From positions 65,048,665 to 65,112,664 of the forward strand of contig JAKSZT010053887.1 in assembly GCA_026826555.1 (NCBI GenBank): a stretch of DNA of 64,000 nt. The letters run 5' to 3'. This document shows, in pieces, positions 11,260 to 23,540 of this stretch. The notes beneath the pieces were generated by a model. That model saw nothing but the letters and a program-made list of their open reading frames with translations, had not been told where the DNA came from and did no database searches. Each line of letters starts with the position of its first letter. Position 1 is the first letter of the stretch. The translations under genes and the position numbers were made by a program. This DNA is from Tolypeutes matacus (lineage: Eukaryota; Chordata; Mammalia; Cingulata; Chlamyphoridae).

Positions 11260-11859
11260 GCAGAGAATGAAGCCAAGTGAATAAGAAAATAATATTATTC
11301 TTTAAGTTTGACATCTTAAGAGAAATCAGTGCTACATCCTTCCTTTTACTTTTCCTGAGAGTCTCCACTGAGTATGATAAATAAGACATATAGGAGAAAG
11401 AAATGTAAATGTAGAGAACAAATAATCTTGATTACAAGTCATTTCATATGATGTTCAGGTATAATGGGAGGATATTAGATGGATGAAGAGATGATACAGT
11501 CCAGATGATATCTTAATAGACTATATTAAATCAAATAAATGAGTAAGACAATTACATATATAAAGATTTTAAGAATATATATATATATATTTATAGATAT
11601 ATATAAAATGGGATGGTATATTTCTTTTTATCTCAGGGGAAAATAGCCTAAAATTCCAAAAAAAAAAAAGCAGACTGTGTAGTGAAAGATTTAAACTTTT
11701 ATAAAAGGAGATTTATTTAGACAAGGATACCTTACTATTTATGGGAAGTTTATCCATTATATAATAGCAATATTTTCACTTAATTTTTAATTCAGTCTAA
11801 AAAATCTTGAGTAGTTAGCTAGAAGATTGAAAGACTTTAATTATGGCAAATAATTATAC
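11260..11859. other. AT-rich sequence, no gene seen
   Basis: Includes an AT dinucleotide run near 11,574-11,605 and an A10 run near 11,659. No coding or repeat identity was recognised. Confidence 0.4.
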
Positions 11860-12475
11860 ATATATTCCCAGCATTTTGCTTATATTAACCTATTTGATCC
11901 TCATAAAATCCCTTTGAAATAGTGATTGTGGTTGGTTCCACTTACCAGGAAGCAGAATTTAAGATACAGTGTAGCATGCAGGAGGTTTATTAAGGATTGT
12001 TCCTGTGAACATACCAGAGGAAGAGAAGCAAAAGAAGCAAGATTGAGCAGAGGGAGGACTCAAGCTGTTACATAATCTCAACAGAAAACTTTGCTAACCA
12101 TATGGGGAATTCTGAATACAGAATGACTGTGAGACCTGTCCTGAATTGGGGCAACAGAGATACTGGATGTTATTCTCCTGTGTTGATCAGCCATTGGATG
12201 CCGGGCATCCCAGGGAAGGAGATGTAATCTTGGAATAGGCAGCTCTCTACAACTGAGTCAATCTCTGAAAGCATACTGACAGTTGAGTGCTGTTGACAAC
12301 AATCCCAGGAACTGGCATAATAAGTGGTAAACGTTATCATTATTCCAACTTTTACAAAGAAATTTAGGCACAAGCATGTTGAGTAACCTGCCCATGTTTA
12401 CACAGCAAAATGTATTTGATACAGAAATTAAAACCATGTGGTCTTGACCCCTACTACACAAAATAGATGAAATCA
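11860..12475 (+). mobile_element. MIR SINE, split by a 391-bp insertion
   Basis: The left half (about 11,860-11,932) carries the MIR block 'TTGATCCTCATAAAATCCCT'. The right half (about 12,324-12,475) resumes with 'TTATCATTATTCCAACTTTT', then AGTAACCTGCCCATGTTTACAC, the MIR core. MIR is an ancient tRNA-derived SINE shared by all mammals. The two halves join at nearly adjacent MIR positions. Confidence 0.72.
11933..12323. mobile_element. Unclassified old element inserted in MIR
   Basis: A 391-bp block that is not MIR and is flanked by the 5-bp repeat GTGGT (11,928-11,932 and 12,324-12,328). A 5-bp duplication would fit an LTR-type insertion, but clear TG...CA ends are not visible. The wording 'CAGGAAGCAGAATTTAAGA' and 'GATCAGCCATTGGATGCCGG' looks like a known mammalian interspersed repeat whose family I cannot name. 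Confidence 0.5.
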
Positions 12476-12879
12476 ATTCCCAAAGAACTGTAGATATAAA
12501 TACACAAAGTAAACAATATTTTTTAAGAATAAAATATAGGAAAACTCCTTCCTGTACTTGCAGTATGCCAATATTTATAAAACAGGACACAAAAAGCAGT
12601 AATCATAAAGGAACTACTTGATAATTTGGGCTATCTTAAGATATCATCAAAAGACAACATTAAGGGAAAAGATAAGCCACACAGAAGTGGTAGTTAATAT
12701 TTAACTTATGGTTTGAACAAAAGTCTTCATAATTAAAATATATTTAAAAAATTATAAATCAATAAGAAAAATAAAGATAAATCAATTAAAAATAAATAAA
12801 TGATTTAAACAGATACATCAAAAAAGGGAATATCCAAATAATATATAAATCTCTGAAAAGAGATGTACATCATAATTAT

Positions 12880-13261
12880 CAGTGAAATGCAAAATAAAAC
12901 TGCATTGAAATACTATAACTTACCAACCAGAATGATTAAAATGGAAACAAAACAACTAAAACAACATACAACCAAGGACAAATAAAACAAATATGTTGGT
13001 AAGGATGTAGAACAACTGGAACTTTCATACACTTATAGCAGAGATTTAAATTGGTACAACTTCTTGGGAAAGCTGTTTAGCAGTATCTATTAAAACTGAA
13101 CATACAAAATTGAGCAACATAACCCAAAAGAAATTCATACATATTCACAAAAATAAACATGTAAAAGAATGTTTATATCAGCCTTATTAGAAATAGCTCC
13201 CAATTGCAATCTACCTATTTGCTAATCAAGAGTGAAATGGATGTACTTTTGGGAAATTAAT
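12880..13261 (+). mobile_element. Old L1 3' fragment
   Basis: This starts with the L1 block 'ATCAGTGAAATGCAAAATAA' and follows the ORF2 C-terminal order, in diverged form, to 'GAGTGAAATGGATG'. It is more diverged than the neighbouring L1 at 13.3-17.8 kb and reads in the same direction. The 400 bases to its left (12,476-12,879) are AT-rich and unassigned. Confidence 0.6.
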
Positions 13262-14120
13262 ATCAAACAGGTAGGCAGGGCTCAATTATCTCACAAAAAC
13301 AACAGCAGAATGGCAAAACGCTGTTTGAAGGAGTTGCTTTGGGGATCTGCAGACCAGGAGAGTGCTGCACACCATCCAGAAGGGAGAGGGGCAGAGAGTC
13401 AAAGAAGCTGAAATGAAAACAATGAATTACTAGATAGGAATGGCACCCACCCACCACCCACAAAGCAAACCAGCCTGGATAAAACCTGTGGCTTACTGGA
13501 GCTGACTGAGAGGGGAAGAGATGACTTCCTCCCTGGGAAGAGGGAGGGTGTGGCAGAGGGCAGAGAGTAGTTTCTCTTCAGTGATTTTGGCCAGCAGAGC
13601 CTGCTTTGAATATTGGTTCTGCCAGACCAGAATCAAGGGCAAGTAGAGGTTTAAAGAGAGTCCTCCATGTAAACATTTGCCTATTAGTGACATCTGCTGG
13701 CCAACCAGGAAACTGCAGGAGAAAAAAATGCTTTTTGGAGTTTTTTGTTCCAGAACCTTTGGATCAGAGCTGCACCCCATTAGTGAGTCCCTGGCCCTAT
13801 TTTGTTGATTTAAGATGGGAGATTTTAAAGAATTAAATTAAGTTCAATCAAAGAAAAGTCATGAAACAAAACCACTAGACAAGTGAGAGAAATTGACCAT
13901 CAGAGTAAACTCACCAACATATTCACATGCTGAGACATCAGCAAAGCATTATAAGCCATACTAAAAAAGCAGGTAGGGCTGGATCAGTGAAATTTTTAAA
14001 AATTAAAAAAAATTCTGATGAGATAAAGAATTCAAGACAAATATCTATGATAACCACACAAATCTCCTAAGTCAATTTTCAAAATTGAAGGAAAATATGA
14101 CTAAAGAGATTATTCATTAA

Positions 14121-14312
14121 TGTGGTTTAGCACACTAATTGATTTTCTTGTTTTGAACCATGCTTGCTTATCTGGGATAAAAGCCACATGATCATGGTGT
14201 ACAATTCTTTCAATGTACTTTAGAATTCTTCTTGAAAGATTTTTTTGAGCATTTTTGCATCTATATTTGCTAGAGATACTGTCTGTAATTTTCTTTTTTC
14301 ATAGTATCTTTT
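14121..14312 (-). mobile_element. Inverted L1 ORF2 (RT fingers) segment
   Basis: Read on the minus strand this is the ORF2 stretch coding for the RT region around '[10 protein letters not shown]' to 'HDQVGF'. It corresponds in sense to 15,453-15,655 of the same locus, so this part of L1 is present twice in opposite orientations. The two are only roughly 80% alike by eye. Confidence 0.75.
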
Positions 14313-17300
14313 CTCTACAATAATATTTGGAGACTTCAAAACACTACTCTCAGCATTGGATAGAACACCTGGACAGGAGATAAACAAAGAAACAGAGAGC
14401 TTGAATAATATGATAAATCAACTAGACCTAACAACATTTATAGAGCATTACACCACAAAACAACAGGATATACATTCCTTTCAAGTGCTCATGGGTCTTT
14501 CTCCAGTATAGACTATATGGTGGGTCATAAGACAGGTCTCAGTAGATTTAGAAATATTGAAATTATATGAAGCACTTTCTAAGATCATAATGGAATGATG
14601 CTGGAAATCAATAATGGATGGGAAAAGGGAAAATTCACAAATATATAGAGATTAAGCAACACATGTTTAAACAATCTGTGGGGCAAATAATAAACCACAA
14701 ATGAAATCAGTAAATATCTCAAGACAAATAAAAAAGAGAACACAATGTATCAAAAACCTATGGGATACAGTGAAGGCAGTGCTGAGAAGGAAATTTATTG
14801 CCCTCAATGCTTACATTAAAAAAGAAGAAAGAGCTAAAGTTTAAGATCTAAATGTACACCTGAGGGAACTAGAAAAAGAGCAGCAAACTAATCTCAAGGA
14901 AAGAAATAGTAAGCATCAGAGCAGAAATAAATGAAATTGAGAACACGCAAGCAATTCAGAGAATCAACAATACCAAAATTTGGTTCTTCAAGAAAATAAA
15001 CATCATTGACAAACCCTCATCTAAACTGACATAGAAAAAAAGATAGAATATGTAAATACATAAAATCAGAAACGAGAGAGGATCATTACCACTGACTGTG
15101 GAAATAAGAGAGATCTTAAGACAATACTATGAACAAATGTATGCCAACAAACTAGACAGCACAGACAAAATGGATAAATTCCTAGAAACACATGAACAAC
15201 CTACACTGACTCTAGAAGAAACAGAAGACCTCAACAAATTAATCATGAGTAAAGAGATTAAAACAGTCATCACAAGCTTCCCAAAGATGAAAAGATCAGG
15301 TCCAGATCACTTCACACTATCACAGGTGATTTCTACCAATCATTCAGAGATGATCTAATACCAGTTTTGCTCAAGTTCTTTCAAAAATTTGAACAGAAAG
15401 GAACACTACCAAACTCTTTCTATGAAGCCAACATAATTCTAACACCAAAACCAGATAAAGATACTATGAACAAAGAAAATTACAGACCAATTTCTCTAAT
15501 GAATATAGATGCAGAAACCCTCAACAAAATGCTTGCAAACCAAATTCAAAAGCATATTAAAAGAATTATACAACATATTCAAGTGAGTTTTGTCCCAGGT
15601 ATGCAAGGGTGACTCAACACAGAAAATCAATTGGTGTAATAAACCACATTGGTAAATTAAATAAGAAAATCACATAATCTTCTCAACTGAAGCAGAAAAG
15701 GCATTTGACAAAATCCAATATCATTTCTTGATGGGAAAAAAAAAACATTCCAAAAGATGGGAATAGAAGGAAGCTTTCTCAATATGGTTCAGTACATATA
15801 TGAAAAACCCACAGCTAACATTGTATTCAATGGTGAAAGACTGAACACTTTCCCTCTGAGATCGAGAACAAGACAAAGATGCCCACCATTACCATTATTC
15901 AATATTTTGCTAGAAGTTCTAGCTAGAGCAATTAAGCAAGAAAAAGAAATAAAAAGCATCCAAATAGGAAAGGAATAAGTAAAACTTTCACTATTTCCTG
16001 ATGACATGATCCCATATCTAGAAAATCCCCAAAAAATCCAGAACAAAGCTACAAGAACTCATAGACAATTCATCAAAGTAGCAGGATACAAGATTAATAT
16101 GCAAAAATCTGTAGCTTTTCTATATACAGTTGAGCAATCTGAGGCTGAAGTCAGAAAAAATTTCTATTTATAATAGCGACTAAAAGAATAAAATATTTAG
16201 GAATAAATTTAACAAAGGACATAAAGGACCTTTATTCAGAAAAGTACAAAACATTGCTAAAATAAATCAAAGAAGACCTAAATAAATAGAAGGACATTCC
16301 ATGTTCATGGATTTAAAGACTAAATATCATTAAGATGTCAATTCTACCCAAACTGATTTACAAACTCAATACAATCTCAATAAAAATCCAACAGCTATTT
16401 TTACAGAAATGGAAAAGCCAATTATCAAATTTATTTGGAAGGTCAAGGGGCCCAAATAGCCAAAAATAACTTAAAAAAGAAGAACCATGTTAGAGTACTC
16501 TCATTTCCCTGACTTTTAACCACTTAGCTACAGTGATTAAAACAGCATGGTCTGCATAATGATAGTCATATTGACCAAAGGAACAAAATCAAGAATGCAG
16601 AAATAGACCCACACATCTACATTCAAGTGATCTTTGATAAGGCTGTCAAGCCCACCCGCTATACCAGAACAGTCTGATATTCAACAAATGGTGCTGGGAG
16701 AACTGGACAGCCATATCCAAAAGAAAGAAAGAGGACCTCTATTTGACACCTTATACAAAAATTAACTCAAAAGGATCAAGGACCTAAATATAAAAAGCTG
16801 CACCCATAAAACTCCTAGAATAAAATGTAGGGAAACAAATTCAAGATCTCATGGTTGGCAGTAGTTTCTTAAACACTACATACAAAGCATGATCAACAAA
16901 AGAAAAAAAATAGATAATTGGGGTTTCCTCAAAATTAAACACTTTTGTTTTTCAATAGACATGTCAAGGAAGTAAAAAGGTAGCCTACTCAATGGGAGAA
17001 AGTATTTGGAAACCAAATATCTGATAAGGGTTTGATCTCCATGTTAAATAAAGAGATCATACAACTAAGGGTAAAAAGGCAATTAAAAAATGGGCAAAAG
17101 ACTTGAACAGAAATATTTCCTAAGAAGAAATACAAATGGCCAGAAAGCACATGAAAAAAAAGTTCAATATCACTAGTTATTAGGGAAATGCAGATCAAAG
17201 CTGCAATGAGATACTATTTCACACCTTATAGAATGGCAATTAATAAAAAACCAGAATATTACAACTGCTGGAAAGGATGTGGAGAACAAAAACATTCCTC

Positions 17301-17660
17301 CACTATTGTGGGAATGTAGAATAGTGCAGCCTCTGTGGAAGACAGTTTTGCGGTACCTCAAGAAACTAAATATAGACCTGCCTTATGATTCAGAAATCCC
17401 ATTATTAGTAATATATTCAGAAGAACTGAAAGCAAAGACCTGAACTGCCACTTGCACATCTAAGTTCATAGCAGCATTATTAACAATTACTAAAATACGG
17501 ATCCAGCCCAAGTGTCCATCAGCTGATGAATGGTTAAACAAAATGTGGTATATACATACAATGGAATACTATTCACCTGTAAAAAGAAATGGAATCAGAA
17601 TGCATATGACAACATGGTGAACCTAGAGGACATTAAGTTGAATGAAATAAGCCAGACACA
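14313..17660 (+). pseudogene. L1 ORF2 pseudogene (endonuclease part, RT, C-terminus)
   Basis: Pieces of the frame are visible at 15,098-15,358, 15,367-15,612 and 15,757-15,978, with RT hallmarks such as KPDKDT and RPISLMNID. The catalytic F-A-D-D box appears as FPDDMIPY at about 15,994-16,017. Many stops and frameshifts interrupt the frame. The C-terminal block ends at about 17,660 with the L1-typical 'AATGAAATAAGCCAGACAC' region. Confidence 0.85.
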
Positions 17661-17780
17661 AAAGGACATATTGTTCTGTCTCATTAATATACCAAGATAC
17701 AATGAGTAAACTCTAGAGTATAGGTTACTAGAAGATAGACTGTGGGTTGAGAATGGGAGCTGATGCTTAATGTATGTAGA

Positions 17781-18060
17781 TTTTTTTTTTTTTTTTTTTT
17801 CTGTAACTTTCAGGGTGGTTTTATTCAAGTTTGGAAACAATGCAGAAATATCTGGAAAAAAAATGGGTGACAATTTTAAATTGAATGGCAAATGAAGATA
17901 ATAGAAAAGACTTAAAAGTTGGAAGTTATTAAATTGCCTGAACAAGTGTTAAATTATGGAATTCAGACTGGAGGTCGACAGCTAGAACAGGGTCCCTATA
18001 TAAAAGGATACTCAATAGATAACATAAAAGGAAATTTTAGAGTATATAGGCATATTAGAT
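17781..18060 (-). mobile_element. Candidate processed retrocopy (minus strand) with A-tail and AATAAA
   Basis: A T20 run at 17,781-17,800 is followed by sequence which, on the minus strand, has AATAAA at 17,825-17,820. That is 19 nt before the A-tail, the normal cleavage distance. The short body contains no long frame, so it could be a 3'-UTR-only retrocopy or a 5'-truncated unlisted repeat. The left edge is set in the L1 3' UTR, which is cut short there. The right limit is uncertain, and no target duplication was found. Confidence 0.45.
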
Positions 18061-18185
18061 ATAATTTAATACCCTCCTCCTTGCCTTTCATAAATTGGAA
18101 GCTCAGGTTCACAGAGTTTCTATGTCCGTATATACTTTGCCCAAGAATTTATAGCTAGTGGCAAAGCTAATAGACTACAAAGTCC
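18061..18185 (+). mobile_element. MIR SINE fragment
   Basis: The blocks 'GGAAGCTCAGGTTCACAGAG' and 'TTTGCCCAAGAATTTATAGC' followed by TAGTGGCAAAGCTAATAG follow the MIR core and 3' order. Confidence 0.65.
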
Positions 18186-18424
18186 TTGAGGACTCATTTA
18201 AGGGAACTTGGAAATAGAGAAATGGACACAAGAGGTACTGCAGTGGAAGATGCAATAATCTTGGTGGCCAAGATATGGTGTTTTTTTGTTTTGTTTTTGT
18301 TTTTATTTATTTTTTATTGTGGATAAAAATCAAAATTTTCACAATACATACCAATATTTGTAAAATGATATATAAATATATATGCATATATGTGCATTTG
18401 CTTACAAAAATGTTATTTATATAT

Positions 18425-19095
18425 ATATAAATATATTTTAAGAGGTGCTTAGATTACCTAAAATATTACACGGAACCCACCGGGATTCCCATGTTGCCCA
18501 CCTCCCACACCTCCCACCACATCCCACACAACCATCTCCCATAAGTGTGGCCCACCACCCTCAATGGACTTACACATCCTAGGGCCTTGCCACCAACAGT
18601 TCACATCGTAGACCACCCTCTCTCCCACACAGTTCTGAATGGTGTGTGCTGATTTAAAATGGCCTACATCCGTTGCCACAACGGTACTCAGGACAACCTC
18701 CAAATCCCAAAGAAGCCCCTGTATTTCAACTGCACATCCCCTCCCTGCCCTGAAAGTGTCAAGTGGCCACTGGCTCCACCTCATTGTTATAATTTCTTCC
18801 ATTGCTAGAATCACCATATGTGTACAACAGAATACCATCAAGTCCACTCTAGTCCATAGTTCTTCCCCCAATCCTGAGGGGACTGGGATGGTGATGTCCA
18901 CTCCACCTCCAAGTGAGAGAGGGCTTATATCCCATGGATATGGTGGGTGGGATGATCCTGCCTGCAGATGCAGGCCCTTTCCATTCCCTGGGCTGGCCAT
19001 TGCTCATCATTGTTTCCTCACCAGGTGACTTGGATGAGTACATTGAGCTGTAGGGTAGGAGTTGCAGCTCTACCGAGATTCCACGCACACCTGGC
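18425..19095 (-). mobile_element. HAL1 3'-UTR copy (minus strand)
   Basis: Shares the HAL1 tail order in reverse: GGGATTCCCATG near the T-rich left edge, then the 'GGCCACTGGCTCCACCTC' block and 'AGTCCACTCTAGTCCATAGT'. It is more GC-rich than its surroundings. Long frames on both strands (such as 18,458-19,000 minus) are products of this composition, since other copies of the same tail do not conserve them. It ends abruptly at an L1 tail in the opposite direction. Confidence 0.78.
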
Positions 19096-20667
19096 ACACA
19101 GGTATTACTCAGCTGTAAGAAAGAATAAAGTGCTAACACATGGAATAACGTGGATGAATCTTGAAGACCTTATGTTGAGTGAAGCAAGCCAGGCACTGAA
19201 GGATGAACAGTATATAACCCCATTATCTGAATACGGTGTTTTAATCAAAGACAAAGAACAAAGAATTGTAGCTTAACAATAATTGAAGAAGCTACAAATC
19301 AGTGAAAAATACACCAAAAACCATAACCAGTCACTAATATATTTCAGAACTAATTTTAGTGACCTTTCACAGTTCTTTATCACTTTTTCTTGGGTTAGGA
19401 TCCACACATTTCTTTAAAGTATATCTAATCACTCTTTCTGTAAACTTCAATACTGAGAATCAAAGCCTGAGTTATAGTGAGGGGAGTTTTACCAATATAA
19501 ATTTCAAAAAAATGACATTATGTATAATGTTCCTCTTATTTAAATAGAAAGCCCCTCTTATTTAAATAGAAAACTCCCAGAAATGTTATTCAATGATTTG
19601 TCCATATCTTGAATGATGTAATATCAAGACTTCTAATTAACTCATCAAAAATTAAAGAACAAACTAAGTGAGGCAGGGTTTTTAGATTCTAAAATCCACA
19701 CATGAACTTTATCACTAAGAAGCTGAAGATCTAAAAACCTGCAGGGAAAGAAAGGACACCTGGCTTTATTGTTATTATTAATGTATTTAGAATTTTTAAT
19801 AAGGCTTATTGTATAAATGTGGAAAGGAATATTGTTTATGGTAACACATTATAGTGAGTATAACTAACACTGCTGATTTATAAATGTGATTGTGGCTGAA
19901 ACAAGTAGTATGGATGTAAATATCAGTTGAAAGGAAGCTAGAGAATAATCTAGGTACGGTATAACTGTGAGTTTGGTGGTAGATGAAGATGGTGGTTAAT
20001 AGTATAAATATAAGAATGTTCTTTTACAAAGAGTTAAAATATGGTGATACATGGGAACATTATAACTAATGTAACTTATGGATGACAGTTAACAGGGATA
20101 TTTTAATATTTTTGCAGCAGTGGCAAAGTAGATATTATATCAATTCTAAGGGACAATTGGGGAGGTATGGGGTATGGGATTTTTCCTTTTGAAGTAATGA
20201 AAACATAATATTGACTAAATCATGACAGCACAACTCTGTAATGAAAATGAGAGCCACTGAGTATACACTTTGAATGGGTTGTACAAAGCTTGGGACTGTA
20301 TAACACAGGAAATCCAGTTGTAGAAGATGAACTTCGGTTAACCAAAAAAATATGAGAAAATTCTCTCATGAGCTATAACAAATATCTAATAGTAATACAG
20401 GGTATTAATCAGGTTAGTTTGAGGAAAATACACCAAATGTATGATAATAGCTATAGTTAGTAGTAAATATTTTAATGATGCTTTTTCATTGTTTGTAAGA
20501 AATGTTTTGTAACAGTGCAAGGTGTTGGTGGTGGGGTGATGTATGAGAGCCCTGTATGATAATATGTGTGTTTGTTGTATATGTTCACAACTTTAACTGC
20601 ACTTATTGTTTATGGATATTCATGTATGAATAATAGACTTCAATAAATTTTTTTCAATGAAAAAAAG
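19096..20667 (+). mobile_element. L1 3' end with long 3' UTR
   Basis: The first 180 bases are the last part of L1 ORF2 (around 'ATTACTCAGCTGTAAGAAAG'). The rest follows the armadillo-type L1 3' UTR also seen at 50.8-51.3 kb, including 'GGTGTTGGTGGTGGGGTG' and a terminal CAATAAA at about 20,641-20,647 before an A-rich tail. Confidence 0.7.
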
Positions 20668-20970
20668 ATTAAAATGGGTGAATAAATTGTGGTCTATTTC
20701 CACAATGATATACTTATGGCTATGGAATGAATGTACTACTATTACATTCAATAAGATGGATTAAGCTCACAAGCTAAAAATTGAGCAATAAATACCAGAC
20801 ACAAAACAGTACGGGTTCTGTGACTACATTATTATAAAATTTACAAACAGGCAAAATTAATTATTCTTTAGGGGTTAGTAATGGAAATGAAAGCAGGGTG
20901 GTCTCATATGTTCATAATAATATTTGAAATATAACAAATTAACACTTCAGGAATTCCTAACACTGGGATA
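20668..20970 (+). mobile_element. Older L1 3' end
   Basis: 'GAATAAATTGTGGTCTATTT' and what follows match the conserved L1 terminus, including 'ATACCAGACACAAAACAGTA' and a 'GGGGTTAGTAATGGAAATG' part. It is more diverged than the preceding L1 and runs in the same direction. Confidence 0.6.
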
Positions 20971-22490
20971 ATATTGATACTCCTTCTCAGACAGGAATTT
21001 TTAGTATAGGCTATGAGTAGGTTACCCAACAGAATTAAGATCTGGCAAAAATTTACATAAAATAAATTTATTTACATAAAATATGGAGATATAAATTGAA
21101 GCATAGTTTACTTAAAGAAAATATGGGAATACAAGGAGGTTACTATATAAATTAATAATGTCCAATTTCAGCATAGTGAATCCTAAAATTTGGTTTGAAA
21201 TCAATGTTTTTATTATTAAATTGTGAGTTGATAGAACAATCAAATGAATGATCAATAAATAGATGTAGTAATGGGATTGTCTTGTATAACAAAAATGTTA
21301 AATGAAACTGGTAATGTAACTAACATCTCCATATGTAAAGGCATCTTTTTTGCATCTCAATAATATTAACACATAAGTAAAGTGATCAGTATAACAGATA
21401 GAAGTAAACACCAATTTAATGGGTGTCTTCTATGCTCAAATATATGCCAGATATTATGAAGCAGTGACTTAGTAAATATTTTCCTCATTTTCAGATACTA
21501 TTGACTGTTGTAATTTCTATTTTGTATAGAATTCAAATCACCACTCAGAGTTTGTGAAAGAAAATTGAAATCTTTTCAGAAAGATATATAGATTAGCACA
21601 GAGAAACAAAATTTGAATCAACATCTAACTGCTAAGAAAAGAAGTCTAGACACACCAATTCTGATGCATTTAATTGCAAGGTTTATGCCTAAATAGCTGT
21701 TTAATGATATGGAACACAAGCTTCAAAACAGAGAATATTTAAATGATAACTGATTTCTTGGTGCCCATGAAATTTTCATGGATTGATGAATTATGACACA
21801 TTATGGTCATTTTACCTTAGTCTTGTCTTCTGTGAGATTGATGCTACATTTAAAGTTTATTCAGAAATTGTACATAGTGCTAGGCATTCATATTTAGATA
21901 AACTGGTCACTTTTTTCTGATTTTAGTAGCTTGACTCCTTGATATAATTTTAGGTATTTCGTATTAATTCATTGAAGTTGATAGTAAGATATTCTGTATT
22001 CTATCGTTTTCTCTTACCATTTCTTTGTGTTAGAGAATATTTTCAATTCCCTTTCAAATAGAGACCCACTCTTTTATAATTAAGTGTTTGAGTGATTGAT
22101 TATTTTCCACTTCTATTTCATCTGGTGTCCAAGGCAATAATAAATGACCAGGACGTCCTGTCAGGAGTTTTTTTTCAAACTTTAGGAACTGCATCATGAT
22201 TTCTATGGAAATGTGCTGAACAAATGCCAACAAAAATTATATTCCTCTCTCTTTTCTTTTCTTCTTATCATGTGAGTACATTATTATTGAACTAAAGTAA
22301 AAAAAAACAGCATCAAAATTATTCAACTTCTGTTGGTCCCACTTCTGTAGATGGGATACAATTCATTAAATGAAATTCAATAAACAATTATATCACATTT
22401 AATATGCAAAACACTATTTATTAATTAAACAACTATCTATTGATCAGCATCAAATCACCTGACAACTTGTTAAAAGGTAAAAAAAGGTAG
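20971..22490. other. AT-rich sequence, possible MIR remnant, no gene
   Basis: No gene seen. A stretch near 21,425-21,500 ('ATATGCCAGATATTATGAAG', then TTTTCCTCATTTTCAG) could be a decayed MIR, but the match is weak. Confidence 0.35.
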
Positions 22491-23540
22491 GTAGGATCCC
22501 TGAGATTTGTTTTAGATCTGTGTTTCTTAATTTTAATGTATTGTAAGTTACGTTTTTTGTTTGTTTACTACCTTTTGTGTCTTGATTAAGAAAGTCATCT
22601 TCTAAAAGATTTATTATTTAGCTTTTACATTTAGATCTATAATCATTTGTAATTTTTGCATGTGTGTGTGTGTGTAGAAGTGTAGGAGCAAAGACTCATA
22701 AAATTTTCCAGGTAATGTTTATTGAAAAGATAATCTTTTACCTACTGGATGCTAGTACTTCTTTTGTCATAAATCAGGAAACTGCATATATATGGTCTGC
22801 TTCTGAACATTATTTTCTGTTCCATGGATTTCTTTTTATATCCTGTGCTAATACCATCCTTTTATAATCACCATTACTTTCTAAAAATCTATATTAATTA
22901 GTGTAAATCTCTATCTTTGTTCTTCACCATTGCCTTGGCAGTTCTTGAGTCTTTGAATTCTCATATATATTTTAGAATCTTCAATTTAGCATTTAGAATA
23001 CCAATTTCTACAAAAACAAGTGAAAAAATCTGCTGTGATTTTGAATGAGGATGCAATGAAAATTCAGATCAATATGGAAAACTTGGCATCTATGAAATAT
23101 AGAGATTTTTAATACAAGAATATGGCAAACATTTTATGTATTTAGTTAGGTCTTCAAAACTTTCTTTCAGTAGTGTTTATGAGTAATTAGAATAGGGGTC
23201 TCACATATCTTTGCTTTGCTGGTCTTTATTAGTTTTTGATATTTTGTTTGGGATGATATTTAAACTACTATTTTTAAAATTTTATTTGCTATGTGTTACA
23301 TAGATAGAGAAATACAATCGGTTTGTTATGAAATATCCTTGTTACAAGTAGCCTTACAAATGTATTTGTCAGTAGACACTTTCGTTCTTATTTATATTAT
23401 TTATATGTTATCTTGATTTTGTTCTTTATTTCAGCGAGGTCTAGGTAAATATCTTGTATTATTTCTATCTTATTTGCTGAGGCTTTATTTATTATCTATT
23501 ATATAACCAGTATTCTTAAACATATAAGCACCTGAAAATA
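22491..23540 (-). mobile_element. Old L1M, ORF2 C-terminal half (minus strand)
   Basis: Antisense L1 ORF2 is recognisable by the series 'GAATACCAATTTCTACAAAA', 'TGTGATTTTGAATGAGGATG' and 'CTTATTTGCTGAGGCTTTAT'. A short (TG)n lies near 22,660-22,675. The same host element appears to resume at 25,764 beyond a HAL1 insertion. Confidence 0.72.

Larger units (their letters stand above)
13262..17780 (+). mobile_element. L1, rearranged: 5' UTR, inverted RT piece, ORF2 from endonuclease to 3' end
   Basis: 13,262-14,120 aligns with the 5' region of the L1 at 56.6-57.4 kb (shared blocks near 'CAGACCAGGAGAGTGCTGC' and 'AATTGACCATCAGAGTAAA'). ORF1 and the first part of the endonuclease are missing. In their place 14,121-14,312 is L1 RT sequence in reverse. 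From 14,313 the element is in plus order through the rest of ORF2 to the terminal ORF2p coding block and a short 3' UTR that stops at a T20 run. Host-range L1s use this RNA for self-copying, but this copy is dead. Confidence 0.85.

Noticed and set aside
18458..19000. 180-codon minus-strand open frame with Gly/Trp-rich content
   Set aside because: It lies in a HAL1 3' UTR copy. The other copies of the same tail do not keep this frame, and the product has no recognisable motif.
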